A stretch of 64,000 nt of DNA from Calamus simplicifolius (GCA_900491605.1 UESW01005076.1:372001-436000); one strand, 5' to 3'. Positions 1 through 11,883 are shown, numbered from the stretch's first letter. A program made the numbers and translations. The notes: generated from the sequence alone by a model not told the origin.

Positions 1-339
1 TTGATGACAAACACGGAACAGGGGCAGGGTCGCTGTTACCTGAAACCTTTTGCACATCGAGATAAACCCGATGATACTCCGCCAACTGTTGGGTGCCACC
101 ATTGTTAGGCAGATGCTGAAGAATCTCATGATCTCTTTTACTAAGGGATGAAGAGGAAATCGGAGGCCTGCCTTCAGGCTAACTTCGTAAAGAAAGATCC
201 CGCCCTCCAGCTCTTGCGAGACCCTGTGCTCGGGCACTGGCAACCGCAGGATGATGTCCGAGGGAATGCCATTCCTCTGGCGTAGTTTCTCCAGATCTCC
301 GGGAGTAATCTCCAAAATCATGTTGCTGGGACTCGCCAT
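1..339 (-). CDS. Antisense Transposase_28-like protein of element 1, N-terminal part
   Basis: An uninterrupted 113-codon frame starts with ATG at 339-337 and runs off the left edge. The protein contains a run like YEVSLKAGLRFPLHPL followed by VAPNSWRSIIGFIS, the signature of the plant family Pfam calls Transposase_28 (putative gypsy type transposon), despite having no demonstrated transposase activity. It matches residue by residue the N-terminus of the antisense gene of the complete element (59130 downward). It is transcribed against gag-pol, between pol and the 3' LTR, as known for the Tat lineage. Its function is unknown. Unlike the copy in the complete element, this segment has no stop or frameshift. 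Confidence 0.75.
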   Translation of the reverse strand, partial: MASPSNMILEITPGDLEKLRQRNGIPSDIILRLPVPEHRVSQELEGGIFLYEVSLKAGLRFPLHPLVKEIMRFFSICLTMVAPNSWRSIIGFISMCKRFQVTATLPLFRVCHQ

Positions 340-900
340 GTTATTGGTCGCAAGAAGCACCGAACGACATCGCAAAGAAAGCAGAAGAACAAGATTCTCC
401 AGGAGGGGATGAAAGGGCGCGGTGAATAGGAATGGCATTGTTTCGACTTTACTTCTCCCTGAAGGAAACCGTCTCAAAAAGAAGATAAGGCGTCTTGATC
501 GAGATGCCCGGAACAGCCGCTGCAGGCACCGTGAAAACTAGGATTTGCTACGTGGTGCTTCCCCAACCGTTGCGCCTAGGAAGTGATGGTTCCATTCCGT
601 AAAGGCAAGACGGCCACGCGACGCTAATTAGAGTGCCATTACACATGCTGTCAAATCCAAACCCACTCAAATCATGTCACCCGGAGTTATACTCCCTACG
701 CCCGAACCTACGCTTCGAACTAGGGAGTGGGGGGCATGTGTTGAGGGGTAATCGTCGTTGCATAAATAATCGTGCAAGGGGCTAGGATCAACCCTGACTC
801 CCACGTGCTGAACAATACCCGCTAGAGATAAGTCAGCCTCAGTAAATTGGGGCGCCTTAGCCCCTCACTGAGCCAAGGATTCCTAAGGCACGGATCACGT

Positions 901-1130
901 CTCTCGGCCTCAGCCGAGCTATATCATCTCATCACATCTCTCGGTCTCAGCCGAGTTGTATCGTCTCTCGGCCTCAGCCGAGCTGTATCGTCTCTCGGCC
1001 TCAGCCGAGCTATATCATCCCATCACATCTCTCGGCCTCAGCCGAGCTATATCGTCTCTCGGCCTCAACCAAGCTATACCATCTCTCGGCCTCAACTGAG
1101 CTATATCGTCTCTCTCGGCCCCAATCGAGC
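901..1130 (+). repeat. Tandem palindromic repeats in U3 of the element 1 LTR
   Basis: About eight units of 26-36 bp share the core CTCGGCCTCAGCCGAG, an inverted repeat (CTCGGC/GCCGAG) with a 4-base loop, separated by short AT-rich linkers such as CTATATCATC. Each unit can form a hairpin. The same palindrome idea, in different sequence, occurs in U3 of the other element. The location upstream of the TATA box suggests promoter or enhancer repeats, but that is inference. Confidence 0.8.
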
Positions 1131-1455
1131 TATCCAACTATGCCTCGTGAGACGAGTCATTATTATGCCCCGGCTAGATCCGGGCACTCAAGGACCTCTG
1201 CGGAATTCGGTGCGAAAGAGTTCAAATTCGTAAGATTCCAAACAGAAATCATATCTGAGAGTGGCCTAGGACCTGCGAGAGTGGCCTAGAGCCCTGGAGC
1301 CTATATACTCGCCAAATCTCGAGACATCAACTAGCTCTCCCAGCCGTTGATCCTCTAACCAATAAGATGTGAATTTTACTGACCTCATAACAAATTGGAT
1401 TCAAATCCTAACGACTTTTGGACCCACGACACCCCTAGGGAATCAGGTGATCCTG

Positions 1456-1463
1456 TATAAATA
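1456..1463 (+). promoter_or_regulatory. TATA box of element 1 LTR
   Basis: TATAAATA lies about 325 bases before the LTR 3' end, at the same relative place as the TATAAATA of both LTRs of the complete element (47079-47086 and 60264-60271). A second copy lies at 12213-12220 in the duplicated LTR fragment. Confidence 0.6.
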
Positions 1464-1814
1464 AAGCCGTCTGCCGACTCCTCATGTACGCACACTTGCT
1501 CACTGGTACACTCTCCTTCTGCCTTGGCTTCCCCCATTTTTCACCATTAGCATTCTGCTCAGAGCTCTCGAAAGGATACCCTTGGAGAGTCTTTTCAACA
1601 AGAGCCTTCTTCTTTTGTTTGTTGATTGCCGATCCCCGCTGACTTGAGCGTCGAAGGATCTTTCGCGGAGGGCTACCCCCAACGCCTCTCGCGTGAGGAC
1701 TGTTTTGCAGGTCTGCCCAGGAGAGAGTCCATTCCAGAGTTCGAACGCGTCCGAATCGGAGGACAGATTTCAGCAGCAATATATAGAACTAATAAACACT
1801 AGGTCAAAGTACTG

Positions 1815-1816
<2 letters not shown>

Positions 1817-1873
<57 letters not shown>
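1817..1873. repeat. (AT)n microsatellite
   Basis: Uninterrupted AT dinucleotide run between the LTR end and the subtilase stop codon. The right duplicate has a similar run at 12574-12631, and the following sequence differs by a 2-bp indel. Confidence 0.95.
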
Positions 1874-1876
<3 letters not shown>

Positions 1877-1886
1877 AAGTACATGA

Positions 1887-4800
1887 TCATGTGCTCAAAG
1901 TACTGCTCGCAAAGATGGCCAGGGGAATCCTGACGACAGCATGCTTCCTATCCCCTTCCATGACCAACTCCCCAAAGGTGTAAGCATTCGTTGCCTCCTT
2001 GGCAACCAGCATGATCTGTATATACCTCGACTCGTTCGGACCGATGGTGAACTCCTGAGGCGTCACACTGACCGCCACCCCGGCCGGCTCCTGCACAACC
2101 ACCTGATACGTCTCCTCAGAAGTAGCCACGCTCGTGACCCTGCGAACCACCTTCCTCGATCCAACCAAGTTGGCCACGGTCACGCTCGGCGTGTTGAGGT
2201 CTGAGCCCCAGTCGATTCTGGCCGTGGGGCACCCAAGGCCCACCGCTCGCCTCACGGACTCGTCGTCAACCCCGGGAACCGCACACAGGAACTGGATGTA
2301 GTTCTTGAACCCGACGTCCAAAATGAGGCCCGGGTTGATGGCTCGAGCTGCGTTGATGGCCCCGGCACCATAGTCAAATGGAGTCGCGGCTGCCACCTCG
2401 TCCCCTTGGGATGATAGCAGAGGGCCGCCGGAGCGGTCGGTCACGTCGGCGGTTGTCATCATGGCCGACGCGATGGCAGCGGGGCTCCAGGTGGGGTGCT
2501 TCTGCTTGATCAAAGCAGCGACGCCGGCTACGTGGGGAGCAGCCATGCTTGTGCCCGAGAGGAGTACGAACTCTTGGCCTCCTCCTGTGGGAAATTAATT
2601 GAACAAAATTAAGTGAGCCTTGGAGATCGACTTTGGTTAATTATCATCCATCAAATGAAGCATGCATGCGCATGCAGTACGTTAATAATTTCTTCCTTCG
2701 TTACGTACCTTCGACGACGTTTGGTTCGTTTTGGCTCTTGGGGCTCCTCCAGGCGGCCCAAATGGCGGAGCCTGGGGCCATGATGTTGGGTTTTAGGACG
2801 TCGGCTGTTTCCTTGAGAGCATTGTTCACGGCGGGTCCTCTGGAGGAGAAGGATGCGACGGCAGGCCCCTGGCCAGTGTAGATGGCATGCCGCCCGTCTA
2901 AAATCCTGCCTGTTGCTCCAAAATTAACCACGCCTCCACTGATTCCGCGAACCGTGTTAGAGTCGTAGTATTCCCAAAGAGCCTGCAGTGCATGCAATGA
3001 ATTTTACTACGTACTAAAATTTGGACCTGTACGTTTATTATTAATGCCTTTTGTCTGAACATTTTCTTGGATGCTCTTTATCTGCGGCTGTTGTCTGATC
3101 GATATTGGTGGAGTACTACTGTGTGGAAAGAAATTAAGAAATGCTCCAAATATAGTCATACTTGAATCTAAAATAGTTCTACTCTCATCATAGATGAATT
3201 GTAAAGATCTTTTGACTTCAATTGGCAGCAGTACCTCTTTGCAGATCGATGTTCCTCTATAATTGAAAATTTTCCAGAGATTCTGGAGAGAATTAATAGA
3301 CTTGCAGATTCCGCTTAATATATATATATATATTCATGCTAATAGTGATAACTGTTGATCGTCAGGAAAATTCTCATATTATAATTGCAAAGGCATTGTC
3401 AGTTGTACCTGAGATGCTTGTCTGCTGCCAAGCACAATGCCAGGGATCGACAGGGTCAATGTGCTATCAGCTGGAGGCTCGGAATCATAACCGCGGTCCA
3501 TCGTGATTATGAATCCAGCGGCCCCTATCTTCTGGATGGTGCCAACAATGGCATCAATGCTTGTGGGTGCATAAACGAAGTCACTTGTGTATGTGCAAAT
3601 GATCAGCTTCCCCCGAACCAATGGTCGAATGAAGGGCTCTGGTTGCTGACAGTTTTGGACTACTAGAAAGCTTGTGTTCCTGCTGCACACGTCCTCTGCT
3701 GCTGCTATGCGAAAGAATTCTTCCTCCCTTGTTGGAGCTGGATTAAGAGAGAGAGAGAGAGAGTAAAGAAGAAGAAGAAGAAGAAGAAAGGATGAAAGAG
3801 CATACAACTTGGAAAATTCCGATTGTATTAAGATTGGACAATGGATTACGTGAAAGGCCTGTGCCAGGTAAGGAGAGCCCTGTGCCAAGTTTGATTGACT
3901 TGTTATACTCGCGGTCCGTGATCGAGGCGGCTACACTGGTGATCCATGGGCTGAACGAGAGGACCGAGCTCGGAGCAGGACCCCCATTGCCTACGGCCTG
4001 AATGACCGAGACTCCAGCTTTTGTGGCAAACAGCAGCTCCATGTCTAGTATGTTGAGGAAAGCAGCAGGCCCTGGTGGAACAGTTGATGGTCCTACAGAA
4101 AGGCTCAGAATATCAACGCCATCTTCCACAGCCTGTGATCAGCCGACCGAGAAGAAATAATCATGACGTGTATCTAGCTAGTTGGTTCAATTGGAAGAGA
4201 AGATTGGGTCCATATATATAGCATCATTAAACTTGCAAACCAATCAATGGTTTAAGTAATGCAGCAGGGTCTGAAAACCTTATCAACTGCAGCTACCACG
4301 TCTGACATATAGCCACCAAAAGAATAGATCGCTTTGTATACAGCAATCCTGTCAAGGACAGTGAAAGAATAGACAACAATATAATAGAAGTTCCAAGTTG
4401 GAATGAACAAGCTAGGTATTAGAACATGCATGAGAACCATACGATCGATTGGGGCTTCTGAACCCACTTACCGAGCACCGGGGGCCATGCCACTTGCATA
4501 TCCATAGTTATAGCCTTCGGAGAGCACTGCAATTCGGTAATTTCCAGCAGCAATAGAGGCAGTGTGGCTGCAGAAACAAATCTATTTGATATGAATGCCA
4601 AAACTATACTATATATGTTACAGTTGATCAGATGAAGGTGAGGTCTTAATGACTTTTCAACATCAATCATTAATATATAAACATTTAATGATTCTAACAC
4701 CAAAAAATTGGTAGCACAAAACAGTGAACTAGCTTCCATTGACATGCATATGGTCCAATTGATATATACTAGTTTACTTAAATCAAAATAGATTTATAGA

Positions 4801-6427
4801 TGTTACTCAGAAAACACCAGTTGAGAGGTTGGATGTTTGGTTGGACTTGCCTGCCATGGCCATCAGCATCAAATGGAGAATCATAATCGCGTGTAGCATT
4901 GAAATCACCTGCTGCAATTGCTGCACGTGCAAAGTATTGTGCACCAATTATCTTCCCATTGCAGGCTGTCAAAGGAAATTCACCTCCTGATTCACACCTC
5001 CCTTTGAACTTTGTAATATTGGAAGCTGACTGAGGCTGAAGGTTTGCAAAGCTGGGGTGATTAGGATTAATTCCAGTGTCTATCATGCCAATCACCACCC
5101 CATCACCAGATCTCTCAGCACCACCTAAATGTGGCCAAACTCCTGCTGAGACACCAATATAATCTGGAGTATGAGTGGTCATCTTCACCATCTTGATGTC
5201 CTTATGCATAAGTCGAACTCCCCTAGCTTCACCAAGAATTTCAACAGCCTGCAGCAATAATTGTTGAGATTTTTCAAGAGAAGGTCATAATAATTTATAA
5301 AAAGAACTAAATCTTTAAATAAAACAACAGTGCTGTAGAGGTAACGAGCCAACGGCAGCTAACAACAGCAGCGAATCAGTTAACAAACTCCGCAAGAATT
5401 TCTTTAACCATTGCCCAAAGAAAGGGCATATGTCCTGAATACTTGATAATATCTTAAATTATTGAATAGTACTGGATATCTTGATTATTTGGAGTTATTT
5501 TCCATAATACGGGGAATATTGTCGCTGCTCTTATTTGTAGGCATGATTTTGGAGCAACAGACGCAGGAAAAAGAAATATTCCCCACAAACCTAAACACCA
5601 CCTAATTTTTATGCAGACAACAATTGATCTGTATTGCCCTCACAAAAACATCCTATTTCTTAATTTTCTTTCAGTATGATGGTGTCCATGGCAGTCACAT
5701 GTGTTTTTCGGGCAATTGTGTGGCAGATCAAGCATGCGTTCATCTTTCTATGGTGCGGTGCTGCAAATATTTGCTCAAAGGACAGGAGTTAAAAATTTCC
5801 AAGCTGCATTCCCAACAAGAGGTATGATCGATGTCTGCAAAGAAGAACATGTACTCTTCACTCTTTACCCTCAATCCAAATATCTAGGCTTTGTGGGGGG
5901 GGCCTCCTGTAATTCCAACTGATTCCATTATGTTTGCTAAAGTTGTAGGATTTATGAAAATATATATATGTTTCATTTGTTCCATGCAGGCATGGTTTGT
6001 AGAAGATTTTATGAAGGATAAACCTCTTCAGATGCAATATGGAGTGCAAAGCCATTGAGCAAGTGGGTGTAGCTGTAGAGTTTTGTATAAGACCCTGTTG
6101 GGAGGAGGGACTCCAGGAACATGTCATGCCTACTGATCACCCTCTCTTTATACTTCTGAGCTTCATCACCAGTACTCCTGCAATAAGATATAGCTCAATA
6201 CAATTATGACAGAGGGCACGTGATATAAGAAGAGTACAGTGATCAGGGCAAGAACAATATAATAAAACAATCACATACATCATACGATTTTGAGTTGCTT
6301 TGTATGAGATAACAGGGTCATCCTCCATCACAGCCATATAAACCTTGGCACCAACAAAGGGACCTCTGCATAGATCCAACAAACTGATCGTAGCAATAAG
6401 GAAGTGAAACCTCCAAGTAAGGGCCAT
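1887..6427 (-). CDS. SBT2-like subtilisin-type serine protease, copy 1
   Basis: Nine exons with matching phases: 6279-6427, 6024-6177, 4851-5248, 4472-4567, 4279-4348, 3850-4132, 3409-3737, 2709-2982, 1887-2584. They total 2451 bases, or 816 residues plus TAA-type stop. The order is signal peptide (about 1-27), inhibitor I9 prodomain (about 29-130, with the SBT2-typical EDDPVISYKA), and S8 catalytic domain with Asp158 (MIDTGI), His232 (DGHGSHTAS), oxyanion Asn338 (VGNGGP) and Ser597 (GTSMAAPH). A PA domain is inserted at about 390-495 and a fibronectin-III-like C-terminus follows. It should be a secreted endopeptidase of the apoplast. Intron 3 uses a GC donor. The start is the first ATG of the frame that leads into the signal peptide. 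Family assignment is firm; the SBT2 subgroup rests on the prodomain. The substrate is unknown. Confidence 0.92.
4568..4850 (-). other. GC-AG intron of subtilase copy 1
   Basis: The exon ends ..GGCAG and the intron starts GCAAGT and ends CTGCAG. Only this junction keeps the active-site frame D-G-H-G-S-H-T-A-S. The nearest GT, four bases further on, would shift the frame and destroy the HTAS motif. GC donors with otherwise perfect consensus are a known minor class in plants. The same junction occurs in copy 2 (intron 15320-15602). Confidence 0.85.
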
Positions 6428-7442
6428 GGCATACGGAGATGAGCAACAGTGGGCTTTTGGATTTGTGTTCCATAAACCATATTCTGCAGGGCAGGTACTT
6501 AAATTGCATCCCGCTGGTATGCGGGAGGAGTTGGTGGCTCCATTTCGAATGACACTGGTAGGTTTGGAGTAGAGAGAGGATCACGCAATTTGTCCCCCAT
6601 CAACTTTTGCTGCTGGGGAGGGAAGGAACTCATGTCCTTCCTCACCCCACCAAAACCAGTTCTACCACATCCGAACCTTCTTCGTTGGGTCTTCTTCTTT
6701 AACGTGCTGTGTGTATCACAACTCACAGAAAGTAGTCTTTGCATAGGTGAAAATAGATGCGACGTCTTACCTTAACAAGATTCAATAAACAAATATGAGG
6801 GACTTGAAGCACATCCCGTCCAAACGTCCCAGCAAATTTTACCTACACGAACAATTTTGGAAGAGAACTTTTTTGGTCGAATCTAGACAACACCGATGAA
6901 ATACCAAACTTGATGTTCTGGTGCCTTCATCATTCATCACTGTGCTTTAGCGGCACCGACATTTTTACGTGCCCAACACAAACATCTCTGTCTGGCGGGG
7001 GAACGATCGGATTAATGGAAACTAATCTATATTGATTGACATCAATGTATCAGTAATATCATATACCTGTTCCCAGCCGAATTTTGGGTTCAGATGCTTT
7101 TCAGCACAAACAATTAACAAAATCATGCTTATGATAACATTCAGTTCACCATGACAGCAGAGTCATCTTCTCCACATCTACAATATTTGATTTAGCGCAG
7201 CAACACTCACCGTAGTAAAATACGATCATTTTAACACAGGAAACAATATTTATTTTGGAATTAATTTTTCCATTTTATTCCTTCTAATTCAGCAATGACA
7301 TAATATCCTGCTGCATTTCCCACCCTAGATTTTGTATTTTCGTTCTCAAGTGGGAGAAAAGGCACGTACCAGACATAATATCCATAAAGGTCAAAAAAAA
7401 TGAGAAAATTAATACAACTTGAAACAGAATCTTGTATAGAGA
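6428..7442. other. Spacer between subtilase start and methyltransferase 3' end, left copy
   Basis: About 1 kb must hold the subtilase promoter and 5' UTR and the 3' UTR of the methyltransferase exons, since both are read on the minus strand, tail to head. I see no convincing gene. An 81-codon open frame (6499-6744, minus) has no recognisable domain. No clear TATA box could be assigned. Confidence 0.5.
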
Positions 7443-10191
7443 TTATATTGAATGCTTGGATCTGTGTTGCCGAGTGTATTCCCACAGAGCAATGGCACCA
7501 CTGACATGAACATTGAGTGACCTGATAATCCCCAATTGAGGAATTTCAACACAAGCATCTAAAACGTGGATAATGTCTACAGGAATGCCTTCCTTCTCTC
7601 GTCCCAGGACCAGAACCTGAAATTAATGGAGCATCAGAATTTTCTTTCTTGGAGTAAAATCAAAATGAGTAACTGGATAAGCGATTTACACACCGTCTTA
7701 GTTGGGAATGAATATTGGTCAAGAGGAGTGCTATTTGCAGTCTGCTCAAGACCTAAGATAGAGTAACCCTCCCGCCTTTTCTTCTCTAGGAAGGCTTTGA
7801 TGCTACAAATTGGAACCTCTATAACGGGTACCCACTTCTCAGCTGTCACGCTGTGAAAGACAGGTTGTATGAGGTTTCTTACAATCTGAACCAATTAAAT
7901 TCATGAATAATGGCAGAACATCCAAAACCTATGGAAGCTAGAGCAAGTAAAGCACAGAAAACTGCATGAACAGTAGTAACATAACTATAAAATTAAGAAA
8001 ACGATCATACAATATCATGGAACATTAGGTCAAAGCTTAAGGCCGATAGATAGTTCGTTCTCATTTAACACAATTACACAAGAACTTGACTTGGTTCTTC
8101 ACTAGGTCAAATCAAAGGTCAATTTATCAAAATCAAGTCACAATGCACATATGACAATCATGAAAACAAAAATATTAGGAAAGCTCCACCACATTAAGAC
8201 AAAATGGCCAAATCAACTTGGTTAATAAAGTATAACTGCCCGGCCCAGAATTCTCAAAAACTCAAACAAATGGAAATTAATTTCTTTATGCAACCTAGCC
8301 ATGCAGCACTCCTCATCATGACTTTTACTCATTTTCTTCATAGATGAGTACTATTTTCTAGACCAATTTGTGAGGGGCCATTGCCAAGGCACTTGGATGG
8401 GCCTCATTCTTATGATGTATATGCCCCATGTCTCATTGACTGATTGACCTTTGCAAACCCAGCAAATCACCAACAGCTAGCTGCACTGTAACATATAGAC
8501 ATCCATGATAATTCGTGCAAATCTCATGTATGATGATTGACCAATCTGGAATCAATGAAGGTCTTAATATATTTGTTTCATGTTCAAATTGCTGCATTTA
8601 TATTTGAGGTTTTATACAATTAATGAAATGCTGAGAAACCAAAACAGTGATGCACACATAACAAAAGCAATGAAGCACTATGAATTGAGTAATGGCTACG
8701 ATTACATTAATCAAGAAGATTATGCAGTAGCATTTCTATGGCACAAGTATTAACATTTTCAAGGAACACTAAAAAAAAAGAGATGAATCTTAATTTGGTC
8801 TAGAAGCTCTTAAAAAATATTGTATATTTCAGAAAACAAAGCATAAAAAATTCTAGGCTGCTGGAAAATGATCGCGTCTAAACAATAACAAAGATAGATG
8901 CAAGTAGAACAAAGATGCTGGCAACTTAAGATGAGTTTTTGATACAGAGATATCTTAGACAATCAATGAATTTCCTAATGAAGACCCTTCAAGGTGGAAT
9001 TATTTGCTTGGTAACATAACCATCATCATTGTCATCATTATCCTCATCATTTCCCCATTAGAATGGGGCTCGCAACGGAGCAAAGCTTTAAGTACCGAGC
9101 ACTCCATGGAAGGAGTTTAGATTTTTTTTATGCTGAATAATGAACCCAACGATAACTTTAAGAACTAGAAACGAATACTTGTTTGCAGCAACTTCGGGCA
9201 AAAATAGTCAGGGAGAACTAGAAAAGAATACTCGTTAGATTTTAATCAGTAAACTCAAGCAATGATGAGCAATGCTTAGAAATTTACTTGGACATTGAAG
9301 GAACCTAGAAGAATCCAACAGACGACAAGGTTTGATAAAGGGTACTACATTCATCTTTGTGGGTTGTCAAAAAGCTGCAGTCACATACTTTGTTAAATTT
9401 TGTTGACAAAATTTAATTATGATTTTCTCTGAGAAAAAGGAGAAGTGATGCACTTGAGTTTTCTTTTTTTGAAACTATTGAAAAAACATTGTTCTGTCAG
9501 AGCTAATGACTAACTCGATTAAAATGTCCGTTTCGGACAATGCTGGCCATCAAGTTCCTATTCCCCTTTTTGCAGGTAGATAGTGTCCAAAGCGGACAAG
9601 ATTTGTTTCTTTGGCTTTGTTCAATCTTCTTAGGACTGAAAATTCCTCACATAGAGGTTTTTCATCTTAAATATGTTTCCTTAAGATCTTCAAGTATTTA
9701 ATTGACTGATGAGTTATCACAGCTCTCTTCAGATATGCAGAGTCAAGAATCACCCATCTAGCACTATATAGTGTTGCAACTAGCTAAACATCTCCATAAC
9801 TTGGACTTGCGGAAGTGCAAGACAAGCATAAAGGGGGAAAATGCTGACAAAAACATGGTCAACCTGATGAGTTGGAACTGTTTGTCCTGAAGAATGCTAG
9901 CATCAGCAATGGCCAGACCTGTTGCTTTGAAAACCTACAGGCAAAACAGTATATTATAATGATTAAGGATGGGATGAAAATAAGACTAACACAAAAATTC
10001 CTGCCACATATATTATGAAATATTTTTTTTTCAGCAGACCTCACAGGTTCGTGCTAATCCAGCAAGATTAGGTATACGATCTAGCAATGATGCTACAAGA
10101 ATAAATTGTTGTTGACTTTGTCTTATTTGCTCCACAGCTTGATTTCTTGACTGCAGCACTGGGCTGAGAAGCTCATCTTCCCTTTCCATTT
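7443..10191 (-). pseudogene. Partial copy of TRM3/TARBP1-like SpoU methyltransferase gene, last four exons
   Basis: Exons 10040-10191, 9864-9934, 7694-7850 and 7443-7616 encode the C-terminal SPOUT domain and stop codon, and match the right copy exactly (20791-20942, 20615-20685, 18445-18601, 18194-18367). They keep the SpoU motifs: NLAGLARTCEVF (motif 1), VLGREKEGIP (motif 2) and RSLNVHVSGAIALWEY (motif 3). The reading frame and splice sites are intact. The block is cut off upstream at 11882, inside an intron, so no promoter, start codon or N-terminal region belongs to it. If the duplication is an assembly artefact, this is simply the same gene seen twice. Confidence 0.85.
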
Positions 10192-11882
10192 CTGCAATTC
10201 ACATTAAGATCAGGAGTCCAAAGCTGATATAAAATGATATATTCAAATTGAACAGGCATACTTGATTCGAAAATACCCATATTCCATGCAATACTGCTTG
10301 GATATTTAAACAAAGCAAAGAAAAAAAATCAATCAAATCAAAACTAATCAAGGGACATTTGGTTGCCCATTAACTCAGTCAGATTCTTCAAGATGAACTC
10401 TCCAACCTCATCCAAAACAGAGTATGATAATCATATTAAAAATGTGATTTGCAATAAACCCAAAATATAAGATTCAAAAGTTCTCCCATGGCCTAGTCTT
10501 TTTGATCCCCTCTTGACAGCCAATACCATTTCGGCAACCAATATTAACTGCTGAACTGATGCCCCACAGCAAGCTATACTTGTACCTCATCCAAATACCC
10601 CTTTCAATTGCTGAGTTGCATGTTCACCCAGTTTAAATCATGTTTTGAAAGCAAAATATTGGAAAAGACCACCATTCATTTCATTGGAGATGAAATGGAT
10701 ACAAAAGGGGAACTAAAAGAAATCATAAGGGGGAAAAGAAAAAGGGAAGAAAAAAAAAAACAGTACAAGATAGTCCAGATACAACTAAAATCTGCAGTCA
10801 GCCGTTAATTCTATGGATTGGTATCCCTAGTCCCCCATGAATCCGAAAACCAAAGAGTAGCCCGTTCTGCACAGCATCGAAACCATGAAAATACATTCCT
10901 TGTGCCCTACGAATTTGGAAATGAAGGCATCCTATCCTCATTTGAGCCTTCTCACCTCCATGGTACAAATTTAGAAACCAGGACATTCCATCCTCATCCG
11001 AGCCTTCTCACCTCCATGACTGCATCCCCCTCCTCTCAAGCCCTCATGAACACAATCAAACTGCCATCATCCCTTACCTCCAGACCAATGATGGGGTCAC
11101 CAACTTTCCACACCTCTACTAATCCAACTACTTGTGCCCTACTCCACCACCACCCATGTCTTCACACCTACACAAGCATGACCAATACATGCTGGGTTGG
11201 ACTATAGCCATTATCACACCACCACGTCCTCCTTGGTCATGACATATACCATTTTTTTCTTGAAAAATTGGTATGCTACTAAGAATTGACACACGATATG
11301 AGATTGTATCGTTTACTAACACATTGTGTATCAGTGCTAGTTTCTGCTATCATGGGATGGTCCTGCTCATACTATCTTGTTCTGGTAATTTTCAAGACCT
11401 TGGTCATGGCCTTGATGATGGCTCACAGTCCAATTCCTTTGATGCCAAAGCCAATCGTTGCACCTTCTCCTTACCTAATCTGATTGGCCTCATTTGTAGT
11501 GCAGCAAAGGTCCGCTAGCATCCAGTGCTCCTCAAAATCTTCCTTGCATCCTCTACCAACTCCATTACCGCTACCATTACCATCCATTGCACTGGTCCTC
11601 TACTCAGCATCAAGATTGCCACAACTCTCAACTCCTCCGCATTGACACCTTGCTCCACCACAAAACCTTCTCTACTCTCATTGTCACAACCTTCACACTA
11701 GTCATGTCAATGATATAGCCTTTCTTCCAAAGTCTGTTGTGCCAACCCATACCGCACCATATTAGTTAGATGCTAGTATAGTATCGATATTCAACTCGAT
11801 ATGAATCAAACCGAATTGAACCGAACAGAACAGCCCTGTACCATTTATTACTAACTCGTGCCATCCAATATCAAACAACACT
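10192..11882. other. Intronic sequence orphaned in the left copy
   Basis: In the right copy the same sequence is the start of a 4.1-kb intron between methyltransferase exons. Here it ends abruptly at the N. A 129-codon open frame (10818-11207, plus) is Ser/Thr/His-rich and resembles no family I know. The last ~120 bases have a tract of CGATATTCAACTCGATATG type that looks like dispersed repeat sequence. Confidence 0.5.
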
Positions 11883-11883
11883 N
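11883..11883. other. Single ambiguous base (N) at the duplication junction
   Basis: The only N in the window sits exactly between ..CAACACT (end of left copy) and GAGCTAT.. (start of right copy). No microhomology or insertion is visible at the join. This marks an assembly or consensus uncertainty precisely where the repeat unit restarts. Confidence 0.95.

Larger units (their letters stand above)
1..1781 (+). mobile_element. 3' end of a Tat-type Ty3/gypsy LTR retrotransposon (element 1)
   Basis: The stretch runs from the left window edge through an antisense ORF (1-339, minus), an untranslated spacer and a polypurine tract (about 723-736, ending just before TGTTG) to a full 3' LTR (739-1781). 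It can be aligned by eye with the 3' end of the complete element at 58.8-60.6 kb: the antisense ORF, the phrase about 50 bases before the LTR, the LTR start and the LTR downstream half all correspond. The two belong to related but clearly different subfamilies. The body and 5' LTR lie outside the window, so the target duplication cannot be tested. Confidence 0.85.
739..1781 (+). repeat. 3' LTR of element 1 (1043 bp)
   Basis: It begins TGTTGAGGGG directly after a purine tract and ends at ..GCAATA; the expected terminal CA reads TA. It corresponds along its length to the 1.06-1.1 kb LTRs of the complete element: a palindrome-rich U3, a TATA box (TATAAATA, 1456-1463), a downstream transcribed part and a similar 3' end. 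Its right part (1127-1781) is included in the large tandem duplication and reappears at 11884-12538. Confidence 0.85.
1127..11882. repeat. Large near-identical direct repeat, left copy (10,756 bp)
   Basis: The block matches 11884-22633 base for base, apart from the few differences I noticed: length changes in an AT and a GA/AAG microsatellite, one G-run length change near 6998, and single-base differences near 6941, 8777, 9575, 10263 and 10505. No coding exon differs. The left boundary lies inside the element 1 LTR and the right boundary lies inside what is, in the right copy, an intron of the methyltransferase gene. It contains the subtilase gene and the last four methyltransferase exons. 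Confidence 0.95.

Noticed and set aside
901..1130. Regularly spaced palindromic repeats resembling a CRISPR array
   Set aside because: Spacing is too short and variable, the linkers are near-identical instead of unique, and they lie in the U3 of a plant LTR.
1782..1786. TATAG as target duplication of element 1
   Set aside because: The 5' end of the element is outside the window, so the pair cannot be compared.
2041..2204. Plus-strand open frames across the subtilase last exon (also 12696-12959, 3385-3666)
   Set aside because: Shadows of the GC-rich minus-strand coding exons; no independent features.
10818..11207. 129-codon plus-strand ORF (and its copy 21569-21958)
   Set aside because: No known domain, composition biased to Ser/His/Thr/Pro, located in an intron of the opposite strand; likely a chance frame.
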